51,053 bases of DNA, from contig JAOUHJ010000019.1 of assembly GCA_029865225.1 (NCBI GenBank), positions 1 through 51,053 on the forward strand, in the 5' to 3' direction. The notes under the pieces are model-generated. The model did not search any database and had not been told where the DNA came from. It saw only the letters and a list, made by a program, of their open reading frames with translations. A program made the position numbers and the translations under genes. Source of the DNA: Nitrospira sp. GTDB taxonomy: Bacteria; Nitrospirota; Nitrospiria; Nitrospirales; Nitrospiraceae. Each line of letters starts with the position of its first letter. The first letter of the stretch is position 1. This document shows positions 1 to 7,625 of this stretch, one piece after another.

Positions 1-72
1 CCGTGCTTCTTCCATGTCGATCACCATGCCTGGCATCATGCCCGATTCAGCACAGCCGCCGCTCAGACTCAT
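1..72 (-). CDS. Possible transposase N-terminus, running off the left edge
   Basis: Reading the minus strand from an ATG at 72 gives an open frame to the window edge, starting MSLSGGCAES and continuing to VIDMEEAR. A short leader ending in D-M-E-E-A-R reminds me of some integrase-core (DDE) transposases, and two direct repeats lie just upstream as at the ends of several IS families. Only 24 residues are visible, so the family cannot be fixed. It could be chance, but the repeats make an insertion-sequence end more likely. Confidence 0.35.
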   Translation of the reverse strand, partial: MSLSGGCAESGMMPGMVIDMEEAR

Positions 73-119
73 TTCTCGTTGGAAATACGACCCGGCTTCA
101 GACTCATTTCATATTGGAA
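64..119. repeat. Pair of ~22-bp direct repeats, possible IS end
   Basis: CAGACTCATTTC-NNN-TTGGAA occurs at 64-84 and again at 99-119, 35 bp apart, differing only in the three central bases. The first copy overlaps the start codon of the leftward open frame. Repeated terminal motifs next to a transposase start are typical of some IS families, where they bind the transposase. That role is inference. Confidence 0.5.
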
Positions 120-223
120 GAGGCTATGGCTTGACGGTGTTTGGCGAAACTGGCATGCTCCGCACCATTTTTTGATGGTCTGAAGGACAAGCCTACGCGT
201 CTGCTTTGAGAAAGGATCGATCA

Positions 224-673
224 ATGATGTCTATCATTTGCCGGGTCTCAATCGGTCTCTGTCTTGTTTCTGCCTGGGCTTGGACGCCTGTCCACGCAGC
301 CCCACAGAACCTCTGTGCCCTGTTTACAACCAGTGAAGTCCAGACCTTGCTAGGAACCGCAGTCGAGTCGGGGGAAACAGCGGCGATGGGAACGGGGTGT
401 CAGTGGTTCGGGAAAGACGAAGAATCCTATGCGATCATTCAAGCCGTCGGCCCTGACTTCTGGGTCGATCCGCAGCAGGCTCCAGGCTATGAGCCGATTC
501 CCAAGCTCGGACAGAGTGCATACTCTCATCCAGATTTGGAGGGCGGGTGGCGTGCCATGGTCTTGACGCCTGATGCTGCGATCTCTGTGGTCATGATCGG
601 GGAAACTGCCACGCGCAGTAACACCATCTCCCTAGTCCGTCAGGTGCAGGAGCGACGTGCAAGGGGGAAATGA
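224..673 (+). CDS. Small secreted protein, DUF3558-like
   Basis: 149 residues from the ATG at 224, preceded by an AAAGGA ribosome-binding site; a second ATG follows directly. A signal peptide (about residues 1-25, hydrophobic core followed by VHA-AP) precedes a mature region beginning N-L-C-A-L-F-T-T-S-E-V. That pattern of a cysteine followed by 'LFT..EV..LLG' and a second cysteine (G-C-Q-W) resembles the DUF3558 group of exported proteins of unknown function. It ends with basic residues. It stands alone upstream of nnrS with a 56-bp gap and might be co-transcribed. No enzymatic motif is visible. Export is well supported; the family name is tentative. Confidence 0.6.
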   Translation: MMSIICRVSIGLCLVSAWAWTPVHAAPQNLCALFTTSEVQTLLGTAVESGETAAMGTGCQWFGKDEESYAIIQAVGPDFWVDPQQAPGYEPIPKLGQSAYSHPDLEGGWRAMVLTPDAAISVVMIGETATRSNTISLVRQVQERRARGK

Positions 674-729
674 GAGGATAGGTCCTCGGTTGACATTCCG
701 TTGATTCACATCCGAGAATCCTTGCCGAC

Positions 730-1974
730 ATGTCTGCCAAGGAACTCCCGATTGTTACTCAGCCAACTGTAGCTCCCGTTCAAGAAGACGACGAGCCCAC
801 GTTTCCGCCATACAAGGGGCCGGCCTTCTTATCGTATGGGTTTAGGCCGTTCTTTCTCGGGGCGGCTTTGTTCACCGGTTTGGCTATCCTTGCTTGGGTC
901 GCCCTCTTCGCAGGTAGGGTGTCGATGGATTTTCTCTATCCTCCTCGAGAATGGCACGTCCATGAAATGCTGTTCGGATACTTGCCCGCCTTGATCGCCG
1001 GATTCCTGTTGACCGCTATGCCCAATTGGACGGACCGGATGCCCTTGAGAGGGACGCCGCTTCTCCTGCTCTTCCTCCTGTGGTTCGGAGGACGGCTCCT
1101 CATGGTGTTCCCGTGGGCAGGGGCAACGACAGCGGCCGTGATCGACGGGGCCTTCTTGGTGATCTTGGCTGTCTATGTCTGGCGGGAGATTATTGCAGCC
1201 AGGACTTGGGATCGGGCACCGATCGGAGTCTTGGTCAGCTTATACGCCTGTGCCAATATCCTCTTTCATCTCTCTGCATTGCGCGGTTCGTCCACCGACT
1301 CTCCTGAGCGCTTTGCCTTGTCGGTCATGACCCTGATGTTGACCGTCATCGGTGGACGGCTTGCACCCACCTTTGCCCGGGAGTACCTGGAGGGTCGGAA
1401 GCTCTCTCCGTTGCCAGAGGTCTTTTCTCGAGTCGATGGTATTGCGATCGTGTTGGTATTGTTGGGGGTGGTGGCGTGGAATCTCCAGCCGGAGAGTCTC
1501 CGGGCAGGATCCCTACTGATTGTGGGTGGAGTCGCGAGTCTGATCCGATGGCTGCGGTGGGGAGGGTGGAGAACTTGGCAGGAACCATTGGTATTGATCC
1601 TCCATATCGGCTATGCCTGGATCGGTTTGTTCCTAGTCGCCCTTGGCGCGTCGATTCTTGGGGTTGGGTTTACCCCTGAAAATGCGGTGCATCTCCTGAC
1701 CACCGGCGCGATGGGCTCGATGACGCTCGCGGTGATGACGCGCGCGAGCCTGGGTCACACCGGACGACCTCGGCACGCTGATCGGCTGACTGTGACGATC
1801 TATCTGTTGATCAACCTTGGCGCGCTACTGAGGATTTTTGCACCGAATCCCGATACGCCTACGGCTTTCACCCATGCAATGCTAAGCCTGTCGGCCATTG
1901 GGTGGAGCGGGGCATATTTGCTCTTCGTATTCCACTATGGGCCATATCTTGTCCGTCCGAGCCTGGATGAGTAG
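730..1974 (+). CDS. nnrS: NnrS family membrane protein
   Basis: 414 residues with about twelve hydrophobic segments after a proline-rich cytoplasmic leader of about 35 residues. The S-Y-G-F-R-P-F-F-L stretch (about residues 36-44), the W-H-V-H-E-M-L-F-G-Y motif (about 77-86) and the late G-x-M-T-L-A-V-M-T-R-A-S-L-G-H-T-G motif are NnrS hallmarks. NnrS is a polytopic haem- and copper-containing protein known from denitrifiers, where it eases nitric-oxide stress on iron pools, often under an NO-sensing Crp/Fnr regulator. Here it is distant from the Crp/Fnr genes of the window and shows none of their 16-bp palindromes upstream. The length is typical. No strong Shine-Dalgarno precedes the ATG. 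Confidence 0.9.
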   Translation: MSAKELPIVTQPTVAPVQEDDEPTFPPYKGPAFLSYGFRPFFLGAALFTGLAILAWVALFAGRVSMDFLYPPREWHVHEMLFGYLPALIAGFLLTAMPNWTDRMPLRGTPLLLLFLLWFGGRLLMVFPWAGATTAAVIDGAFLVILAVYVWREIIAARTWDRAPIGVLVSLYACANILFHLSALRGSSTDSPERFALSVMTLMLTVIGGRLAPTFAREYLEGRKLSPLPEVFSRVDGIAIVLVLLGVVAWNLQPESLRAGSLLIVGGVASLIRWLRWGGWRTWQEPLVLILHIGYAWIGLFLVALGASILGVGFTPENAVHLLTTGAMGSMTLAVMTRASLGHTGRPRHADRLTVTIYLLINLGALLRIFAPNPDTPTAFTHAMLSLSAIGWSGAYLLFVFHYGPYLVRPSLDE

Positions 1975-2108
1975 AGACCGTGAAACCACGGCAATTCGTG
2001 TGTCTGGCTCTGGATGTTTGGGCGGGTAGGTGGCGCCCCATTGACTAGTGCTGTAAGATGAATATCTATAAGAAAGCTGAACGTGCCAGAATAGCTTGGA
2101 CGATCTCG

Positions 2109-2232
2109 TCAGGTTGTTCAAAATGGCTGTCCAGCAAAACCGCAGCGAGTGAGATGCTGAGGCGTACTTCTCAGTACGTTGAGGCATTGAGCGAAGCGAG
2201 AACGCAGCTGGCGGTCATTTTCAACAACCTGA
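2109..2232. repeat. 124-bp near-palindromic repeat (MITE/REP-like) next to ssrA
   Basis: The ends are imperfect inverted repeats: 2109-2135 starts TCAGGTTGTT and 2207-2232 ends AACAACCTGA, and the arms pair over about 26 positions with a few mismatches. A perfect inner hairpin, CGTACT-tctc-AGTACG, occupies 2163-2178. No reading frame is present. The structure fits a non-autonomous miniature transposable element or REP cluster. It stops 5 bp before the mature 5' end of the tmRNA, so it occupies the place where the ssrA promoter should lie. From memory, similar palindromes are common in Nitrospira genomes, but this was not checked. Confidence 0.7.
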
Positions 2233-2237
2233 ACAAA

Positions 2238-2588
2238 GGGGGCGACCGGTTTCGACGGGGATACTGAGGTCACTGTCGCATGTCGAGCTCTCGGGAACTC
2301 GTAAAAGTCCGAGAAAAATGCAACTGCCAATCAAGAACTGGCACTCGCAGCCTAATTTAGGCTGAGACGTCGTTCCACCTGAGGCCCGCGGGGGTGGAAT
2401 GGCGTGATGCAGCGGGCTGGTCCAAAGTCGGTGCTCAGCGGCTGCGGACGAGAACTTTCTGGGCTAGTGGCTGTTCTAAGCCTGCCGATGGGCGTGGATG
2501 GCTGCGAACCTTAAATTATCGGCTACACATGTAGACACAGTGCACTGACGGTCTTCGGACAGGGGTTCAACTCCCCTCGCCTCCACCA
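2238..2588 (+). ncRNA. ssrA: tmRNA (SsrA)
   Basis: Transfer-messenger RNA, which rescues stalled ribosomes together with SmpB and tags the nascent protein for proteolysis. The 5' end GGGGGCGA pairs with TCGCCTCC before the discriminator A and encoded CCA at 2586-2588, giving the tRNA-like acceptor stem. GACCGGTTTCGACGG follows the 5' end, and the 3' T-arm contains GGGGTTCAACTCCCC. The tag frame reads A-T-A-N-Q-E-L-A-L-A-A then TAA at about 2318-2353, ending in the usual degron. The length of 351 nt is normal for a one-piece tmRNA. Its 3' end is overlapped on the other strand by the end of the serine recombinase gene, as expected if ssrA is the target of an integrating element. Confidence 0.95.
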
Positions 2589-4252
2589 CCAGCGTTGATC
2601 ACGCTGGTTCCGGTTAAAAGTCGGCCAAATGTCCCGGTTGCCGTGAAGCGGTAGCCGGGCCTGTGGTTCTCCTCAATGGGTTCACAGAGGATGTGTCCTT
2701 CCAGCAACGTCCTCAACATCTGACGAGCCAAAGGCACGTGCCGCCCCAGCAACGCAGGGTGATTGCCCAAGGCCTCTCGTAGTCGTTTGGTAATCTGTCG
2801 TTCATTCAAAGAGAGGGTCGTGGTCAGGGCTTGAAGCTGCGCGAGTTCGGCGACAAGACTCTCCTTTCGTGCTTCTTCCCGATGAAGGGACTGGACGACG
2901 GTTGGTGTTCCGTGACCGCTTGCGATCAGCTCCACAAGGTGTTGGAGGCGCGTCTCGAGGAGAGAAAGTTCCCGAGTGACGGCCGAACGCCGATCCGGAG
3001 AGTGCGCCTGCTGTGTCCGCAACTTTTCCAATGCTCGTGTGATTGACGCTGAAAGGACTCGTCCGTCGATGGCCTCATTCATAGCACTCAGGACCGCCGA
3101 ATCAAGAAGGTTTTGCTTAATGGAGACGGCATTCCTACAGATCGACGTTCCACGCTTGTGAAAGTAGGAACATCGGTAAACCGTCTGCCCAGACCGCCCA
3201 TCACGGCCTTTACTGATCGCCACTATGGAGCCTCCGCACCGGCCACATTTGGCGATACTACTCAGGAGATACGCGCTGCGCTGGTTCTCACCGGTCGGGC
3301 GCGACACAAACCTTCCCTGACCTTCTCGCTTATACGCCGCAGCGTTTCGCTTCCGAAGGGCTTCAACCTGTCCCCACAAAGCATCGGATACGATCCGCAA
3401 TTCTGGGGCCTCCAGTCGAAGCCAGTCGGACTGCGGTCGCTTGCGCTGCTTCTTGGTGCCGTCTCGCTGAATAGTCTGTGTTCGATTCCACCACACGATG
3501 CCCCGGTAGAGATCTCGCCGAAGAATCTCCCGGATGGCCGTCGGACACCAACCGAGAGGCCCACCCATCGGTGGAGAGACCAGCGCTTGATTGAGGGTCT
3601 TCGCAATAGCCGCCAAGCCACATCCTGCCGCATACTGTTCGAAAATCTGCGCCACGATCCGAGATTGCTCCGGATTAATCTTCCTCACGACATGTTGTCG
3701 CCTGAGTGTCCCATCCGAGTTTCGATCGGTGCCATACACCGGCTGATTGTCGTATCCGTAAATTTTGTTTCCGGTCACGTAGAGACTCTTGGCCTTACGC
3801 ATCATCGCGTCATGGGTCCGTTGGCTCGCCTTCTCGCGTTCAAACTCTGACGCAAAATTGGTCAGAGCGAGGAGCATCTTGTCCGTAGCACTGTCGAGTG
3901 TCCGTTCCTGGTTCGTAAGATAGAAGAAAACCCGAACGCCGGCATCGACAATCTGTTTGAAGGCATACCCGACTTGGATGGCCTCGCGACCCAGACGCGA
4001 TTCTTCAGACATCACAAGAACATGGAACGGAGGGCGGGGTTTCAGCGCATTCATCAGTCGGAGAAATCCTGGGCGCTTCACGAACTCGGCGCCACTGACC
4101 CCGTCATCCATGTAGATGTGTTCGTCGGAAACCGTCCAGCCCTTGGACTCGGCGTATGCTCGTGCGTTCTCGATCTGTCGCGTGACGGAGCGGGCTTCCG
4201 CAGCCACGCCCGTTTGTTCGGTAGATTTCCTCGCGTACACAGCAGCACGCAT
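2567..4252 (-). CDS. Large serine recombinase (site-specific integrase)
   Basis: 561 residues. The catalytic domain begins M-R-A-A-V-Y-A-R-K-S, with the nucleophilic serine at residue 10, followed by V-S-G-A-E-F-x-x-R-P and S-E-E-S-R-L-G-R. A 'Recombinase' DNA-binding domain follows (about 160-280), then a zinc ribbon with C-G-R-C-G and a downstream C-x(n)-C pair (about 330-375), and a coiled-coil stretch (about 400-480). Such enzymes integrate and excise phages and mobile elements. The ATG at 4252 has an AAGGAG site 8 nt upstream; a GTG five codons earlier contains that site and is less likely. The last seven codons and the stop read antisense through the 3' end of ssrA, which ties the element to that locus. 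It probably mobilised the region to its right. Confidence 0.92.
   Translation of the reverse strand: MRAAVYARKSTEQTGVAAEARSVTRQIENARAYAESKGWTVSDEHIYMDDGVSGAEFVKRPGFLRLMNALKPRPPFHVLVMSEESRLGREAIQVGYAFKQIVDAGVRVFFYLTNQERTLDSATDKMLLALTNFASEFEREKASQRTHDAMMRKAKSLYVTGNKIYGYDNQPVYGTDRNSDGTLRRQHVVRKINPEQSRIVAQIFEQYAAGCGLAAIAKTLNQALVSPPMGGPLGWCPTAIREILRRDLYRGIVWWNRTQTIQRDGTKKQRKRPQSDWLRLEAPELRIVSDALWGQVEALRKRNAAAYKREGQGRFVSRPTGENQRSAYLLSSIAKCGRCGGSIVAISKGRDGRSGQTVYRCSYFHKRGTSICRNAVSIKQNLLDSAVLSAMNEAIDGRVLSASITRALEKLRTQQAHSPDRRSAVTRELSLLETRLQHLVELIASGHGTPTVVQSLHREEARKESLVAELAQLQALTTTLSLNERQITKRLREALGNHPALLGRHVPLARQMLRTLLEGHILCEPIEENHRPGYRFTATGTFGRLLTGTSVINAGGGGEGS
2588..2608. other. Perfect 8-bp hairpin directly after the tmRNA CCA
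   Basis: ACCAGCGT and ACGCTGGT flank a 5-nt loop, beginning at the last base of the encoded CCA. There is no following T-run, so it would be a weak intrinsic terminator at best. It lies inside the 3' part of the recombinase gene. It could serve as an ssrA processing or termination signal, or be part of the recombinase crossover region. Which of these holds cannot be told from sequence. Confidence 0.45.
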
Positions 4253-4253
4253 A

Positions 4254-4484
4254 TTAAGCTCCTTCACTCTCGTGAGGGTGTGAAGGATGCCGTTGAGTCT
4301 CGGACAATGTCAAGCGCGGAGAGGAACCTATGGCACGAGTTGACTGGTATTCCGCCACGAGGATATTGGCCAGGATATCGACCACGGCATCAAAAACATG
4401 TGGCGGCCAGGTATCCGAAGTATGGCCTCCGTGGCGGGACTCCTGCTGCTTAACGGCATCGCGAGTATGTGATGAAGGAGTCAT
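4254..4484 (-). CDS. Small hypothetical protein coupled to the recombinase
   Basis: About 76 residues, ending two bases before the recombinase ATG, so the two are probably translationally coupled; its last codons hold the recombinase ribosome-binding site. The C-terminal half (F-D-A-V-V-D-I-L-A-N-I-L-V-A-E-Y) is an amphipathic helix of a type often seen in short proteins encoded upstream of serine recombinases. The start is uncertain: ATGs at 4484 and 4502 both lack a good Shine-Dalgarno. The function is unknown. The position and helix favour a real gene over a chance frame. Confidence 0.45.
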   Translation of the reverse strand: MTPSSHTRDAVKQQESRHGGHTSDTWPPHVFDAVVDILANILVAEYQSTRAIGSSPRLTLSETQRHPSHPHESEGA

Positions 4485-5337
4485 CTTAGAGAGCATGATC
4501 ACTCATTCTTTCGCCGATAGCTTGAGTCTCCGAGACGCACTTATGAGAGGGTTCAGAATTTAAGACCATACCGAGAAGGTAGGGGACGCTGGCCAAACGA
4601 AAGGACCGTGGGGTTGGGTAGACCAGCATTGCAAGGAGTCACTCACCTGGGTATGCAGAAAGCCGAGAGTCGGGGCGAGTTTCTGCTGAGGCGTTGCTGG
4701 CCTGCGCTGGGCGGGGTGCTCTGGCAGCCACGCATCTGAGGCACCGCGCCCGGAGACGCCGTGCCAGCCCGGTGCACCGTCGTGTCGCGCAACGCGACTC
4801 GACCGTGCCAAGAGAATGGGCGTGGTCCATCAAGGGGTGTGGCACGCCCCTGGCAACCGCCCCACCTCAGACGGTGTCACGCTTGCAGCCGCGCGTTGCC
4901 ACAGTCGAGGAGATTCAGTTGCGCCCTCGATGTGGGTGAGGGGCGCTACACGATGTTGAGAAGAGGTCGGTGCGCGAATCCGCTGTGTGAGGCCATTCAT
5001 GAACGATTCGGCTCTTCGGGGAGGATCAAGGAGCAGAAAGGATAAGATTCGGATGCAGATACGAGTGTCACCACTTCATAGCTATATTCGGCACCGGATG
5101 CTTGTGCGCCGATGATAGCGAGATGTTCCTTCGTCGTGCCGCAAGGGGCGCGGACGTACCATCTTGGGCTGAACCGGACCAGACCGGCTGGCGCATGGGT
5201 CAAGGAACCGCAACATTTCCTGCTCACTCGCCGCAGTGATGGAGCAGCATGGAAGTGTACACATTCAATGTTCACACATTGACATATGCGAGGTCTTCGA
5301 GTACGCTTTAAATGAGTACATAAACAGGAGAGGAGTC
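4485..5337. other. 853-bp stretch without a supported gene
   Basis: Several short frames exist on both strands but none has a recognisable domain together with a ribosome-binding site. A minus-strand frame around 5045-5190 (W-Y-V-R-A-P-C-G-T-T-K-E-H-L-A) looks protein-like and could be the remnant of a gene from the mobile element. I could not identify it. The last part presumably holds the promoter of the toxin-antitoxin pair that starts at 5338. Confidence 0.4.
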
Positions 5338-5616
5338 ATGCCCCGAGTCGCTGTAGACGATAACAAGCGGATGAATCTCCGGGTGCGACCGGAGCAGAAG
5401 GCCACGCTCGTGCGGGCGGCGGCGTTGAGAAATACGGACCTAACGGATTTCGTGCTGCAACCGGCCTTGCGCGAAGCCAAGAAGGTGATCGAAGAGGCCG
5501 AGCGCATCATGTTATCGGAGCGGGACAGCCTCATGGTGCTGAAGCTGCTCGAAAAGCCCCCTGCATCGAACGCCCGGCTCAGGAAGGCGCTCGCATCGTT
5601 ACCGAAAGCGAAATGA
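5338..5616 (+). CDS. DUF1778 antitoxin, TacA-like
   Basis: 92 residues from the ATG at 5338, preceded by a strong GGAGAGGAG site; earlier in-frame codons were rejected for this reason. The N-terminal R-M-N-L-R-V-R-P-E-Q-K is the ribbon-helix-helix strand of DUF1778 antitoxins, followed by helices containing L-T-D-F-V-L and the R-I-M-L-S-E-R-D neck that typically contacts the toxin. DUF1778 proteins bind operator DNA and neutralise a GNAT toxin encoded directly downstream. Here the two genes overlap in an ATGA, the classic arrangement. It sits between the recombinase and plasmid-type genes and probably stabilises the mobile element. Autorepression of the promoter is likely by analogy. Confidence 0.9.
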   Translation: MPRVAVDDNKRMNLRVRPEQKATLVRAAALRNTDLTDFVLQPALREAKKVIEEAERIMLSERDSLMVLKLLEKPPASNARLRKALASLPKAK

Positions 5617-6140
5617 GCGTCCCGGCTTGGCACGAGGAGCCGATCGGCAAACACCACGACCGCAAGGCGTTTGACTGCGGCGATGCCGCGATGAACGAGT
5701 TTCTGCATCGGTACGCCCGCCAAAGTCACGACGCCGGCGGCGCGAAAACCTTCCTTGCGATCGACAATGCCGACAACACGACGGTCCTGGGCTTCTATAG
5801 CCTCGCGCCCGGCGCGCTCGCGTATGCGGACACGCCGGAGATGGTACGGCGCGGCCTCGCGCGTCACGATGTTCCGGGCTTTCGGCTTGCACGTATCGCG
5901 ACACATGTGCGAGTGCAGAGGAAGGGCCTAGGTGGCCAGCTACTGGCTGCAGCAGGCCGTCGCTGCCTGCGCGCGGCGGTTGACGTGGGCGGCGTGATCC
6001 TCATCATCGATGCGAAAAACGAGCGCGCCGCCGACTGGTACGCCGCATACGGCGCTGTGCCCTTAGCGAATACTCCACGCACGCTCGTCATGTCCCTTGC
6101 GACGTTTGCAACCGAACCGAAGGCCAAGGGTCGGGCATAA
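5613..6140 (+). CDS. GNAT acetyltransferase toxin, TacT/AtaT-like
   Basis: 175 residues, overlapping the antitoxin gene by 4 bp. The GNAT fold is visible: the acetyl-CoA loop is in R-V-Q-R-K-G-L-G-G-Q-L-L (about 107-118), and the C-terminal A-A-D-W-Y-A-A-Y-G-A motif carries the tyrosine thought to act as general acid. The D-C-G-D-A-A-M-N-E-F-L-H-R-Y-A start is highly characteristic of TacT/AtaT-type toxins, which acetylate aminoacyl-tRNA and stop translation. It needs the upstream DUF1778 protein for neutralisation. The length is normal and no key residue appears lost. GC content is high relative to some neighbours, consistent with transfer. Confidence 0.9.
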   Translation: MSVPAWHEEPIGKHHDRKAFDCGDAAMNEFLHRYARQSHDAGGAKTFLAIDNADNTTVLGFYSLAPGALAYADTPEMVRRGLARHDVPGFRLARIATHVRVQRKGLGGQLLAAAGRRCLRAAVDVGGVILIIDAKNERAADWYAAYGAVPLANTPRTLVMSLATFATEPKAKGRA

Positions 6141-6802
6141 CGCATCTCAGCATGATGATGTGATGAGGAGTTCATCTCGCCCCTCCCATACATCCTCGCC
6201 ATCGAGTCCATCCGTCCCTTCAAATTCAGTCTGGTCTAAGCATTGCGGGATCGTCCGGTCGTTTCGTACGCCGCTCGACTCTGATTCTGCCCCCTGCTTT
6301 CCCCACAATGGTGAAGCTTCCCTGGCAACCTCGCGAGAGCAGTTCAGCATGCCTCTTCGTTCAGGGACCAGCTGACGCGTAGGTGGTCGCCTGTTGGCCG
6401 ATAACTGCGACAAGCTCAAGACCGTCTCGAAACCGACTCGTTGATGCTCTTCCACCTTGGTGAACGGGTGTGGTCTCTTCCGTCTACTTGAACCGGACCT
6501 TCTCGCCTCGTCCGTTGGATCTGCTCTCCAATGCTGTGCTGGTGATGAGCGGGGACCGGGCTTGTGGTTTCGGGTCCAGTGCCTGTGGGCATCCGGCCGT
6601 CGCCCTGGCTTTCCACCGGCGGGCTGCGTCGATCATGCCCGCGCGCCGCGAGAATCCGCGTCGTCTTCCGCGGTCATTCCTCCGCTTCGCGCCCGCCGGC
6701 CCGCCAGGTGCTGACGGCCTCTCTGTCTCCTCTGTCGTCGCTGTGTGGCCTCCACGCCTGGTGAGAGGCCAACACATCAACTCTAACTTAAGGAGACACA
6801 CT
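6141..6802. other. 662-bp non-coding or decayed stretch
   Basis: No frame in this stretch combines a domain, a plausible start and a ribosome-binding site. The long plus-strand frame entering the next gene from 6470 has an implausible arginine- and proline-rich composition and is probably only an upstream extension of that gene's frame. No tRNA, hairpin with T-run or repeat was recognised. It may hold the promoter for the two small genes that follow. Confidence 0.4.
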
Positions 6803-7045
6803 ATGGCACCTCAAGACAAGAAACCCAAGCCGGTCACCACGCTGCGATGCAGCCGCATCAAGGCGAGCATCTGGGAGAACGGCGGCATGAACGGTCCGTT
6901 CTACAACGTGACTGTCGCTCGCTCGTACAAGGACCGGGATGGCGTCTGGAAGAATTCCGAGTCCTTCGGAGTCGCAGACCTTGACGCGCTGATCGTCGTC
7001 GCCCAACAGGCGACACGCTGGATCGCGGAGCGGTCGGAACGCTGA
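6803..7045 (+). CDS. Small conserved plasmid/ICE-type protein of unknown function
   Basis: 80 residues starting at the ATG after TTAAGGAGACACACT, a near-perfect ribosome-binding site that excludes the longer frame. The core reads R-I-K-A-S-I-W-E-N-G, N-G-P-F-Y-N-V-T-V-A-R-S-Y-K-D and W-K-N-S-E-S-F, a pattern I recognise from short proteins next to conjugation and mobilization genes in many phyla, without an assigned role. It lacks membrane segments and cysteines. It lies 66 bp upstream of the DUF6908 gene, another mobile-element protein, and both probably form one transcript. No function is proposed. Confidence 0.75.
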   Translation: MAPQDKKPKPVTTLRCSRIKASIWENGGMNGPFYNVTVARSYKDRDGVWKNSESFGVADLDALIVVAQQATRWIAERSER

Positions 7046-7111
7046 CCGTCATGGGAAGCCTCCGGCCCTCGGGTCGGGGGCTTCCTGCATCTGAAGAAAG
7101 GAGACAAGACG

Positions 7112-7536
7112 ATGAACAGGTATCAGGAATTTGCGACGTATCTCGATCAGCTGCTCGGCGGCGTCCATGCCGTCCGTATCGCGGTGTCCGGCTACCTGCC
7201 ACTCTCGGTCGAAGAGATTGGATCCAGTGGAGATGGATCCCGGCTGGTGTCCTTGTGCCACTACGGCGAACAGAACGGCGATCTCATGCGCGATCCCGAC
7301 ATCGTGTTTCTGTTTCACAATTTGCCAGATGGCACGGCAGCCGAACCGGTGTCGTTCCGGAACGACTACCTGGGGATCGTTCAGGAGGTCTATCGGTATA
7401 ACGAGGTTGGCAGACGCACCCATGTCCTGCCCTCGCTCAACAGGAGTTAACGGAGTTTGCCGAGAGCTGGTTTGCCAATCTAAAGGATCAGGGCTTCTTT
7501 GCCCCTACCGCAGTGCGAGAGATCCTCTCTCCGTGA
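7112..7536 (+). pseudogene. DUF6908 protein gene with a frameshift near its end
   Basis: The first frame (7112-7450) has an AAAGGAG site and encodes V-S-G-Y-L-P-L-S-V-E, S-L-C-H-Y-G-E-Q-N-G-D-L-M-R-D-P-D, the signature of DUF6908, a domain found in plasmid and ICE proteins. It stops early with L-N-R-S. The next frame immediately supplies the expected C-terminus: from 7435 it reads A-Q-Q-E-L-T-E-F-A-E-S-W-F-A-N-L-K-D-Q-G-F-F and ends at TGA 7534-7536. A single indel around 7425-7440 therefore separates the two parts. It is either a decaying gene or a sequence error. The function of the family is unknown. Confidence 0.75.
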
Positions 7537-7625
7537 TCGCATCGATCCCTTCAGGGGGCATGATGTGATCACATCATGCCCCTGTCACAACAGGAAACTC
7601 TCACAGAACGGTGAACCAGTGGGGC

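Noticed and set aside
3113-3850. Plus-strand open frame of 245 codons
   Set aside because: It is antisense to the serine recombinase, whose domains are continuous over this stretch.
6470-6802. Upstream extension of the small gene at 6803
   Set aside because: The extension is rich in Arg/Pro/Ala with no domain, and a near-perfect ribosome-binding site precedes the internal ATG at 6803.
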